Source: Brevundimonas intermedia
GTDB taxonomy: Bacteria; Pseudomonadota; Alphaproteobacteria; Caulobacterales; Caulobacteraceae
Reading direction: 5' to 3'
DNA length: 64,000 bases
Assembly: GCF_027922165.1 (NCBI RefSeq)
Contig: NZ_BSFD01000010.1
Span: 124,001 to 188,000 of the forward strand
The notes under the pieces were generated by a model. The model saw only the letters and a list, made by a program, of their open reading frames with translations. It was not told the DNA's origin and ran no database searches. This document shows, one piece after another, positions 42,486 through 50,739 of this stretch. Made by a program: the position numbers and the translations under genes. The first letter of the stretch is position 1. Each line of letters starts with the position of its first letter.

Positions 42486-45011
42486 TTGGGGCGCAAGGGT
42501 TCAAATCTTACGGTCGACCGCCGTGTCGTGCTGCAGAGCGCCGGCGGCCTGACGCTCGCCTCGACCGTTTTGACCGGGCCAGCGGTCGCCGACTCGATCA
42601 CTGCACCCCGCCCGAGCCATGAGTTCCGTCAAAGCATGAAGCTGGCGTTTGATTGGAAGTTCGCGCTCGGCCACGCGTCAGACATGGCGAAGGACTTCGG
42701 CTTCGGACGAGACCAGCGCACCTACGCCAAGACGGGCGGTTCCGAGAGTTCGCCGATCGCGACGGCGGCGCTGCCGGGCTTCGACGATTCCAGCTGGAGC
42801 TCGGTGCAGATCCCTCATGACTGGGCCATTGATCTGCCGTTCGATCCCGGCCCAGGCGGCTTCGGCCCCGACCAAGACGACCCTCACGCCGCCCACGGCT
42901 ATCGGGCCTTGGGACGCGATCACCCTGAAAACAGCGTCGGCTGGTATCGGCGCCCGTTGGACATTCCTGCAGACTGGTCCGGACGGCGGCTGAGCCTTGA
43001 GTTCGACGGCGCCTTCCGTCAGGTCGTGGTCTTCCTGAACGGAATCATCGTCGACGAACACGCCGGCGGCTATGTTCCATTCACCGTCGACATCACCGAT
43101 GTGGCCCACCCCGGCGAAACCAACTGGCTGGTCGTCCGCGTAGACGCCAGCCTCGGCGAAGGCTGGTTCTATGAAGGCGCAGGCCTGTATCGCCATGTCC
43201 ATCTGACGGCGACAGACCCCATCCACCTTCCCCCGCACGGCGTCTTCATCCAGTCCGCCCCGCGCGGCGCGGGCGCGACCGCCAAGATCAGCATTGACGT
43301 CCGTAACCAGTCCGACGCCGCCCCCGAAGCCCGTGTTCGCACCATCGTCCTGGCCCCGAACGGTCTCGAGATGGCCCGCAACGAGACGGGCTTGTCCATA
43401 ACCGCCTGGGGCGACGGCAAGGTCGAGCATGATCTTGCCTGGGACGCCGCCCCCCTGTGGTCGCCGTCCGATCCGCAGCTTCACCGCCTCGTGGTCGAGG
43501 TCGAGGTCGGGGGTCGGATCACAGACCGCACCGAGACCTCGTTCGGCGTACGCTCTGCCGTGTTCGACGCCAAGCGCGGCTTCCTGCTCAACGGCCAGCC
43601 GTTGAAGCTTCTGGGCGCCTGCTGCCACCAGGACCACGCCGGCGTCGGCGCGGCCATCCCGGATCGGCTCCAGGATTGGCGGATCGAGCAGTTGAAGGCC
43701 ATGGGCTGCAACGCCTATCGCGCCTCGCATAATCCGGCCACGCCCGAGCTGATGGACGCCTGCGACCGCCTGGGCATGCTGGTCATCGCCGAGACGCGGC
43801 GCATGTCGTCCGACGATGAGTCAATGGCGGAACTGGCGACCCTGGTGCGGCGCGACCGCAACCGCCCCTCGGTCATCGCCTGGTCGATCGGCAATGAAGA
43901 ACAGGCGATCCAGGGCAACGAAACCGGCGCGGCCATCGCCCGCACCATGAAGCGGCTGGTCAACCGTCTCGATCCGTCCCGCCCGGTCACCGCCGCCAAG
44001 GACCAGGATTTCGACACCGGCGTCTCACGCGTCGTCGACGTACTGGGCTTCAACTATCGCACGCCCCAGATGGAGGGCTACCACGCCCGCTTCCCGGATC
44101 AGCCCATCCTCGGCAGCGAGACGGGCAGCACCGTCTCGACGCGGGGCGAATATGTGCTGGACGCGGCTCGCCACATCGTCCCCGCCTATGACCGCGAACA
44201 TCCTTGGTGGGCCTCGACCGCCGAGGAATGGTGGACCATTGCAGCAGAGCGGCCCTACATCGCCGGCGGCTTCATCTGGACCGGCTTCGACTACCGCGGC
44301 GAACCGACCCCCTACAGCCGTTGGCCCAGCGTCGGCTCCTATTTTGGGGCCATGGATTCTTGCGGCTTCCCGAAGGACAATTACTGGTACTACCGCGCCT
44401 GGTGGCGGCCGGAACCGCTGCTGCACCTTTTCCCGCACTGGAACTGGGAAGGCCGCGAAGGCGAGGAGATCGAGGTCTGGGTCCATTCCAACCTTGATCG
44501 CGTCGAACTGCTCGTGAATGGCCGCTCGGCCGGCGCGAAGATGGTCGAGCGCAACCGCCACCTGGCCTGGTCGGTCCCTTATGCGCCGGGCGTGCTGGAG
44601 GCGCGCGGATATAAGAATGGTCGCCTGGTCGCGACCCAGCGTCGTGAGACCGCCGGCGCCCCGGCGGCTCTGCGTCTGTCCGTCGATCGTCAACGATTGA
44701 CCGCTGACGGCGAGGACGTGGCGATGATCGCCGCAAGCGTCGTGGACGCCCGCGGCCGGCCCTGTCCTCGCGCCAACGACCTTGTCGTCTTCGAGGTCGC
44801 GGGCGACGCCCGGGTCATCGGCGTCGGCAACGGCGATCCCGTCAGCCACGAGCCGGATCGCAGCGACCGCAGACATCTGTTCAACGGACTGGCCCAGGCC
44901 ATCGTCCAGACGGGCCGCAAAGGCGGCCCCATCACCGTCACGGCGCGGGCGGAGGGGCTACGGCCCGCCGTGCTTCGTCTCGACGCCCGCACCACCAAAC
45001 AATCGACCTGA
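42486..45011 (+). CDS. GH2 beta-galactosidase with Tat signal
   Basis: 841 residues. A twin-arginine signal (DRRVVLQSAGGLTLAST, residues 11-27) indicates folded export to the periplasm. The GH2 layout is present: sugar-binding domain (HDWAIDLPFD; YEGAGLYRHVHL), Ig-like domain, then the TIM barrel with acid/base E471 (AWSIGNEEQ) and nucleophile E545 (LGSETGS). A DUF4982-like domain (WNWEGREGEEIEVWVHSNLD) and an Ig-like C-terminus follow. The start is TTG at 42486 with AGGGAG about 8 bases upstream. Cleavage of terminal beta-galactosides is expected; GH2 relatives of other specificity cannot be excluded, but the GH53 neighbour supports galactose. Confidence 0.92.
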   Translation: MGRKGSNLTVDRRVVLQSAGGLTLASTVLTGPAVADSITAPRPSHEFRQSMKLAFDWKFALGHASDMAKDFGFGRDQRTYAKTGGSESSPIATAALPGFDDSSWSSVQIPHDWAIDLPFDPGPGGFGPDQDDPHAAHGYRALGRDHPENSVGWYRRPLDIPADWSGRRLSLEFDGAFRQVVVFLNGIIVDEHAGGYVPFTVDITDVAHPGETNWLVVRVDASLGEGWFYEGAGLYRHVHLTATDPIHLPPHGVFIQSAPRGAGATAKISIDVRNQSDAAPEARVRTIVLAPNGLEMARNETGLSITAWGDGKVEHDLAWDAAPLWSPSDPQLHRLVVEVEVGGRITDRTETSFGVRSAVFDAKRGFLLNGQPLKLLGACCHQDHAGVGAAIPDRLQDWRIEQLKAMGCNAYRASHNPATPELMDACDRLGMLVIAETRRMSSDDESMAELATLVRRDRNRPSVIAWSIGNEEQAIQGNETGAAIARTMKRLVNRLDPSRPVTAAKDQDFDTGVSRVVDVLGFNYRTPQMEGYHARFPDQPILGSETGSTVSTRGEYVLDAARHIVPAYDREHPWWASTAEEWWTIAAERPYIAGGFIWTGFDYRGEPTPYSRWPSVGSYFGAMDSCGFPKDNYWYYRAWWRPEPLLHLFPHWNWEGREGEEIEVWVHSNLDRVELLVNGRSAGAKMVERNRHLAWSVPYAPGVLEARGYKNGRLVATQRRETAGAPAALRLSVDRQRLTADGEDVAMIAASVVDARGRPCPRANDLVVFEVAGDARVIGVGNGDPVSHEPDRSDRRHLFNGLAQAIVQTGRKGGPITVTARAEGLRPAVLRLDARTTKQST

Positions 45012-45040
45012 AAATCAGGCGAATACAGGGGGAGTTTCTA

Positions 45041-47665
45041 ATGACCGCCAATCGCAAGACCATCGCCGCCGCCAGCGTATCGCTCGCCGCCCTTCTCACC
45101 GCAGCGCCTGTCTGGGCGCAGCAGGCGCCCGCACCCGCCGCCGATGACGCCGCCCAGGTCGATGAAGTCGTCGTGACCGGCATCCGCGCCTCGCTGCGCG
45201 ACGCGATCGGCGTCAAGCGCCGTTCGGACCTGGTGGTCGAGGCCATCTCCTCCGAGGATATCGGACAGCTTCCGAACGTGACCATCGCCGAAGAGCTGGT
45301 GCGTCTTCCCGGCGTCAACGGCACGCGCGACCGCGGCAACCAGAGCCAGGCCTCGATCCGGGGCCTCGGCCCGCGTCTGGTGCTGGGCCTCGTCAACGGC
45401 CGCGAAGTCGCCTCGTCGGAGCCGGACCGCAATGTCCGCTGGGAAATCTACCCGTCGGAAGTCGTCTCGGGCGTCGAGGTCTACAAGTCCCAGTCCGCCG
45501 ACCTGATCTCAGGCGGCATCGCCGGCACCATCAACATCCGCACCATCCGCCCGCTGGACTATCGCGGCCCCAGCTTCGTCGGCACCGCCGGCGCGGTCTA
45601 CTACGAGGGCGGCGAGGATCTGCCCGACTATGATCCGCTAGGCTCGCGCTTCAGCGCCAGCGTCACCCATCGGCTAACCGATACCCTGGGCGTCAACCTC
45701 GGCGTCACGCATCAGGAACAGAAGAACGGCTATTCGACCTTCGAAGGCTGGGGCTGGAACGATGAGGACACCGGCGGGTCGCCCGGCGACATCGACGGCG
45801 ACGGCGATCTGGACGCGACCTTCTGGGGCGCCCAGACCCAGGTCAAACGCCTGACCGAAACTCGCAACGGAATCAACGGCGCCCTGCAATGGAAGCCGTC
45901 CGACCAGTTCGAGCTGAACATGGACGCCCTCTATTCGAAGGTCGAGATCGACGAGGACCAGAACCAGATCTGGTACGGCAGGAACAACGCCTACGCGAAC
46001 TTTGCCGGCGCCTCCGGCTGGGCCTACGGCGATCCGGCCGCCTCCTACACCATCATCGACGGCACAGTGGTCGCCGCCACCCTGCCCTTCGCCTCGGTCA
46101 CCAACGTCATCGCCAAATACGTCGAGGACAAGACGCTGCTGGCCACGGGGCTGAACGGCAAATGGATGTCGGGCGCCTGGACCCTGACCGGCGACGTCGC
46201 CTACTCCAAGGCCGAGCGCGAGAACCTCTGGCGCGCCATCTTCACCGAACACTATCCGGCCCTCGCCGGCGTCGACATGACGCCGGGTCAGACGCCTTCC
46301 GCCTTCGCCAGCTACAATACGTCAGACCCCAGCTTCCAGCCGCTGTTCGACTATGTTCCAGGCCAGGCCGACGGCGGCAAGCTGACCGACGAACTGACAT
46401 CGGCCCAGTTCGACGTCTCGCGCTACGGCGGCGAGACGGGCGCGACGGAAATCTCGTTCGGCGCCCGTGTCGCCGACCGGTCCAAGGCCTATGAGCGGCT
46501 GCTGTGGACCCAGGCGCCGATCGTCGCCACTCTGCCTGCCGGCCTGTTGAGCAGCTTTACCGTTTCCGACTTCGATACCCCCGGCTTCCTGAACGGCGAT
46601 TTCAACGCCGTGGCCCAGGCCGCCTATGGCGGCTTCGTCCAGCCCGCCGACGCGGTGGACGAAGCCTCAGGCTGGTCAGTCGATGAGACGGTCTTCGAAG
46701 CCTATGTGAAGGTCGATTTCGCCGGCGACCTCGCCGGACTGCCGGTCACCGGCAATGTCGGCATGCGCGCGGTCCAGGCCGAGACCACCAGCCAAGGCTA
46801 TGAATCGGTCAATAGCGGCGCCCTCGTGCCGATCTCGATCGACAATGACTATTTCGAACTGCTGCCCAGCCTGAACCTGACCCTGGCCCTGGCCGAAGAC
46901 CAACAGCTGCGGTTTGGCCTTGCCCGGACCCTGGCCCGTCCGCCGCTGGATGAGCTGCGCGCCGGCCGGACGCTGTTCAATACGAACCCGCCGCCGACAG
47001 GCTCCGCAGGAAACCCGAACCTGAAGCCCTATATCGCCAACCAGGTCGACCTGTCCTACGAGTGGTATTTCGCGCCGGAAGCCCTGTTGGCCGCCGCCGC
47101 CTACTACAAGGATGTCGAGACCCACATCGGCTACTTCACCCAGCCGGTGACCATCGATGGCGTGACCTACAATGTCACCGGTCCGTTCAACGGCGACGGC
47201 GGCGGCATCAGCGGGATCGAGCTGACCTTCCAGACGCCGTTCCGCTTCATCCCGGCGCTCGAGAACTTCGGCATCTACGCCAACTTCGCCTATGTCGATT
47301 CCGACGTGAAGGAGTTCTCTCCGGTCAATAACCCGCTGGAATCGACCGGCTTGGCCCGCGAGACGGCGACGGTGGACCTCTGGTACTCGGACGGCAAGTT
47401 CGAGAGCCGTCTGGGCTACAAGTACCACAGCCCCTTCACTGTCATCAGCGGCTGGGACGGGTCTGCGCTGCGCACGCTGGACAGCGAATCCACTTTGGAC
47501 TTCAGCGCCTCCTATCAGGTGACGTCGAATCTGGGCGTGCGCTTCCAGGCCAGCAACCTGACCGATGAAGAGGTCAACACCTACTACGACAACGACGAGA
47601 ACCGTCTGGCCAGCAACACCCGCTTCGGTCGCCGGTTCAGCCTCGACGCCACCTTCCGCTACTAA
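45041..47665 (+). CDS. TonB-dependent receptor for galacto-oligosaccharides (predicted)
   Basis: 874 residues. Signal peptide ending at VWAQQ, TonB box VDEVVVTGIRASL, and a plug with VEAISSEDIGQLPNVTIAEE and RGLGPRLVLGLVNGR, the pattern of the Xanthomonas/Caulobacter carbohydrate receptor group (TonB-Xanth-Caul). The barrel ends in FSLDATFRY. It lies 29 bases after the GH2 gene and 34 before the GH53 gene, so it is the likely outer-membrane importer of galactan fragments. GGGGGAG precedes the ATG. Confidence 0.94.
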   Translation: MTANRKTIAAASVSLAALLTAAPVWAQQAPAPAADDAAQVDEVVVTGIRASLRDAIGVKRRSDLVVEAISSEDIGQLPNVTIAEELVRLPGVNGTRDRGNQSQASIRGLGPRLVLGLVNGREVASSEPDRNVRWEIYPSEVVSGVEVYKSQSADLISGGIAGTINIRTIRPLDYRGPSFVGTAGAVYYEGGEDLPDYDPLGSRFSASVTHRLTDTLGVNLGVTHQEQKNGYSTFEGWGWNDEDTGGSPGDIDGDGDLDATFWGAQTQVKRLTETRNGINGALQWKPSDQFELNMDALYSKVEIDEDQNQIWYGRNNAYANFAGASGWAYGDPAASYTIIDGTVVAATLPFASVTNVIAKYVEDKTLLATGLNGKWMSGAWTLTGDVAYSKAERENLWRAIFTEHYPALAGVDMTPGQTPSAFASYNTSDPSFQPLFDYVPGQADGGKLTDELTSAQFDVSRYGGETGATEISFGARVADRSKAYERLLWTQAPIVATLPAGLLSSFTVSDFDTPGFLNGDFNAVAQAAYGGFVQPADAVDEASGWSVDETVFEAYVKVDFAGDLAGLPVTGNVGMRAVQAETTSQGYESVNSGALVPISIDNDYFELLPSLNLTLALAEDQQLRFGLARTLARPPLDELRAGRTLFNTNPPPTGSAGNPNLKPYIANQVDLSYEWYFAPEALLAAAAYYKDVETHIGYFTQPVTIDGVTYNVTGPFNGDGGGISGIELTFQTPFRFIPALENFGIYANFAYVDSDVKEFSPVNNPLESTGLARETATVDLWYSDGKFESRLGYKYHSPFTVISGWDGSALRTLDSESTLDFSASYQVTSNLGVRFQASNLTDEEVNTYYDNDENRLASNTRFGRRFSLDATFRY

Positions 47666-47699
47666 CCCCTAGTTGCGCCTCTAGCTTACGGAATCGCCC

Positions 47700-49112
47700 A
47701 TGAAGATCCGCCGCATCCTCCTTCCCGCCTTCGCCGCCCTGATGGCCTTGCCCGCGCAAGCCCAGCAGGCGGGCCAGCCGGCGCCGTTCTATTTCGGCGC
47801 TGACCTGTCCTATGTGAACGAGATGGAGGACTGCGGCGCGATCTATCGCAAAGACGGCCAGGCTCGCGATCCCTACGGCCTGTTCGCCGAAATGGGGACC
47901 AATCTGGTACGCGTCCGGATCTGGCACGACCCTGAATGGACGAACTACAGCGACCTGGACGACGCGCGCGAAACCATCCGGCGCGCTCGTGCGGCGGGCA
48001 TGGAGGTTCTGCTCGACTTCCACTATTCGGACGACTGGGCTGACGGGGACAAGCAGATCGTACCCAAGGCTTGGCGGTCGATTCGTGACGACACGCCGGC
48101 CTTGGCCCAGGCTGTTTACGACTATACGTTCAACACCCTCCGCGCCCTGGACGCCGAAGGCCTGATGCCGGATCAGGTGCAGGTCGGCAACGAGACCAAT
48201 CCCGAAATGATGGGCGAGGCGGACTGGAAGACCACTCGCCCCGGCATCAACTGGGAACGCAACGCCGCCCTTTTTAACGCCGGCATCAAGGCCGTCCGCG
48301 ACGCGGGCGCCCAGTCCAGCATCCAGCCCCTGGTCATGCTGCACATCGCCCAGCCGGAGAACGTCGAGCCCTGGTTCGCCGACGCGTGGAAGCACGGCGT
48401 CACCGACTTCGACCTGATCGGCGTCAGCTATTATCGCAAATGGTCGACCCAGGGTCTGGATGGACTGGAGCAGACGATCACTCGCCTGCGTCACCGCTAT
48501 CCGGCTGAGGTGGTGGTGGTCGAAACCGCCTATCCCTTCACGACGGATTCCGCCGACAACTCCCCGAATCTGTTGGGCGAGGACTCACTCCTGCCCGGCT
48601 ATCCGGCCACCTACGAGGGCCAGCGCCAGTACATGCACGACCTGACCCAGAGGGTGAAGTTCGCCGGCGGCGTGGGCGTGGTCTATTGGGAGCCGGCCTG
48701 GGTCTCGACTCCCTGCTCCACCCGTTGGGGCCAGGGCTCAAACTGGGAAAACGCCACCTATTTCGACTGGCGGCGCGGCAACGAGCCGACCCCGGCGGCC
48801 TATTTCGCCAAGGAAACCTATCAGGAGCCGGCGCCGATCCAGATCACCGTCCGGCGGCCGCAAGGGGCGACAGGGCCGCTGTGGCTGTGGGGCGACTTCC
48901 TGGGCGCCAACGACATGATCGTCAGACTGTCGCCGGACGCGTCGGATCCGACCCTGTATCGCTACACGACGACGATCCGCCCCGACTCGACCGTCCGCTT
49001 CCAGGTCTATGACCAGCGCCCCTTCACCAAGGGCCTGATCCAGTCCGGCGATCTGATCCAGGCGACGGTCAGCCGCGAGGGACTGGACGCGTCCTACGAC
49101 ATCGCGCGGTAA
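47700..49112 (+). CDS. GH53 arabinogalactan endo-beta-1,4-galactanase
   Basis: 470 residues. Sec signal peptide (MKIRRILLPAFAALMALPAQ). The GH53 barrel opens FYFGADLSYVNEMEDCGAIY, then RVRIWHDPEW, LLDFHYSDDWADG, acid/base E165 (QVGNETNPE) and nucleophile E275 (VVVETAYPF). The barrel ends near residue 375. Residues ~378-470 form an extra beta-rich domain (LWLWGDFLGANDMIVRL; VRFQVYDQRPFTKG) not part of a minimal GH53. It hydrolyses internal beta-1,4-galactosyl links of pectic galactan. Last gene of the operon. Confidence 0.95.
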   Translation: MKIRRILLPAFAALMALPAQAQQAGQPAPFYFGADLSYVNEMEDCGAIYRKDGQARDPYGLFAEMGTNLVRVRIWHDPEWTNYSDLDDARETIRRARAAGMEVLLDFHYSDDWADGDKQIVPKAWRSIRDDTPALAQAVYDYTFNTLRALDAEGLMPDQVQVGNETNPEMMGEADWKTTRPGINWERNAALFNAGIKAVRDAGAQSSIQPLVMLHIAQPENVEPWFADAWKHGVTDFDLIGVSYYRKWSTQGLDGLEQTITRLRHRYPAEVVVVETAYPFTTDSADNSPNLLGEDSLLPGYPATYEGQRQYMHDLTQRVKFAGGVGVVYWEPAWVSTPCSTRWGQGSNWENATYFDWRRGNEPTPAAYFAKETYQEPAPIQITVRRPQGATGPLWLWGDFLGANDMIVRLSPDASDPTLYRYTTTIRPDSTVRFQVYDQRPFTKGLIQSGDLIQATVSREGLDASYDIAR

Positions 49113-49135
49113 CCGCAGGGAGCCGCGCATCTGAT

Positions 49136-49166
49136 GCCTCGGCAGGGCCAGCCTTGCCGAGGCTTT
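49136..49166 (+). terminator. terminator after the galactan operon
   Basis: A 12-bp stem (49136-49147 with 49152-49163, one G-U pair) closes a CCAG loop 23 bases after the GH53 stop. Only a TTT follows, so termination may be incomplete or the stem may mainly stabilise the 3' end. Confidence 0.65.
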
Positions 49167-49329
49167 GCCGTATCCAGAAGCGAAACAGAAACGACTAAAT
49201 GCCGACGGCCGCTGGATTTTTCGCCGCCTGTGCAATAACCTGATCCGCTTACGACACAGTTTCGCTTCCGCGTACCGAATGCGGCCGTCTCGAACGTCTC
49301 GAGCTCCGCCTTTACCGACCATCGGGGAT

Positions 49330-49956
49330 ATGGCCGACAAGACCAACAAGCTGGGCCACAAGATCGGCGCGCGTGGGGGCCGTACCCGCCAGGCGATCCT
49401 CGACGCGACCCGGACCCTGCTGAACTCGCGCCATTATGGCGAGATTCGTGTCGCCGACCTCGCCTCCGCAGCGGGCGTGTCGCCCTCTAACTTCTACACC
49501 TACTTCAAGACCGTCGAAGAACCTGTGCTGGCGCTGTGCGAAACGGCGGCGACCGATTTTCAGGGTCTCGCCGCCCACTTCCAGGCCGACTGGCCCGGCG
49601 ACAAGGCCTTCGGCATCGGCCGGGCCTTCATCCTGGACGTCATGGCCATTTGGCGCGACCACGGTCAGGTCCTGCGGGTCGAACATATGTTGGCAGACAA
49701 CGGCGAGGTCGCTTTCGTCGAGAGCCGGGTCCGACGCCTGCGTCGTCTGCATCTGGCCATCGAACGCCGTGTCGCCCAGGCGCATGCCGCAGGCCTGCAC
49801 CCCAAGGATTACAATCCTCGCCTGGCTTCCTACCAGATCGCCTCGATCGCCGAGTCCACCGCCGCAAGCTTCGACCTGCTGCGTCGCGCCGACACGCCCG
49901 AGGCCATCCTGGACACTGCCGCCATCATCATCGTCAAACTGACGACAGGGCGTTAG
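49330..49956 (+). CDS. TetR-family transcriptional regulator
   Basis: 208 residues. The N-terminal DNA-binding domain shows GGRTRQAILDATRTLLNSRH and the HTH IRVADLASAAGVSPSNFYTYF. The C-terminal ligand domain is unremarkable. ATG at 49330 is preferred over upstream in-frame starts because GGGGA precedes it and homology starts there. It follows the galactan operon in the same direction, but the hairpin at 49136 and 217-base gap give it its own promoter region. Control of the galactan genes is possible but unproven. It overlaps the convergent prepilin peptidase gene by 4 bases. Confidence 0.9.
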   Translation: MADKTNKLGHKIGARGGRTRQAILDATRTLLNSRHYGEIRVADLASAAGVSPSNFYTYFKTVEEPVLALCETAATDFQGLAAHFQADWPGDKAFGIGRAFILDVMAIWRDHGQVLRVEHMLADNGEVAFVESRVRRLRRLHLAIERRVAQAHAAGLHPKDYNPRLASYQIASIAESTAASFDLLRRADTPEAILDTAAIIIVKLTTGR

Positions 49957-50705
49957 AGGCCTAACGGCCCATACAGCCAGGTCAACCAGATCCCAACGGC
50001 CAGAAAGACGCCGAACGGCAGCTTGTCGGTCGCGCTGACCGAGCGGCGCACCACCAGTAGGCCGAACACCAGACTAAGCCCTGCGGCCGAGGCCCACAGC
50101 AGCACACTGGGCAGGCCGATCCAGCTGACCCAGGCCCCGGCGCCGGCGAACAGATAGGGGTCGCCCCCGCCCAGGCCGTCGCGCTTGCGGACCGCCTTGT
50201 AAAGCCAGCCGACCAGCCAAAGCCCGCCGAAACCGACCACCGCCCCGATCAGATGCGACAGGGCGACGTCCCATCCCGTCAGCGCGGCCGCGATCAGACC
50301 GGTCGCCGCCAGCGGCCAGGTGAGGACGTCCGGAAGCCAGAAATTCTCGCCATCAATGATGGCGATCAGCAGAAGTTGCCAGCCCAGCACGGCGGTCGCA
50401 GCGATCATCAGCCCTGACGATCCGCTGAACCCCGCCCAGACGCCGACCAGGGCGGCCCCCAGTTCGATCAGCGGATAGCGCGGAGAAATGGCGGCGCCGC
50501 AACGGGCGCAGCGCGCGCGCAGCACCAGCCAACTGACCAGGGGGACCAGTTCCCAAGGCCGCAGGGGCCGGTCGCAGCCCATGCACCGCGACCGGGCGAC
50601 GACGATGTCCTCTTCGCGCGGCAGCCGGACGCTGACCGCCGCCAGGAAGCTGCCGATGATGAGGCCCAGAAGGCCCATGACGACGGCGGCGAGGACAGGG
50701 CTCAT
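49953..50705 (-). CDS. prepilin peptidase (A24 family)
   Basis: 250 residues. Type IV prepilin leader peptidase/N-methylase of the inner membrane. Two CxxC pairs in CMGCDRPLRPWELVPLVSWL and ARCARCGAAISPRYPLIE form the zinc-binding methylase domain. The aspartates of the peptidase are IIDGENFWLPD and GLGGGDPYLF (GxGD motif). Several membrane helices. ATG 50705 begins MSPVLAAVVMGLLGLIIGSF; longer starts are unlikely. No pilin or secretion genes flank it. It lies 34 bases after feoB on the same strand. Confidence 0.93.
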   Translation of the reverse strand: MSPVLAAVVMGLLGLIIGSFLAAVSVRLPREEDIVVARSRCMGCDRPLRPWELVPLVSWLVLRARCARCGAAISPRYPLIELGAALVGVWAGFSGSSGLMIAATAVLGWQLLLIAIIDGENFWLPDVLTWPLAATGLIAAALTGWDVALSHLIGAVVGFGGLWLVGWLYKAVRKRDGLGGGDPYLFAGAGAWVSWIGLPSVLLWASAAGLSLVFGLLVVRRSVSATDKLPFGVFLAVGIWLTWLYGPLGL

Positions 50706-50739
50706 CTGGGGGGTCCGGGCGGTGAATAACCGCCTCCGC

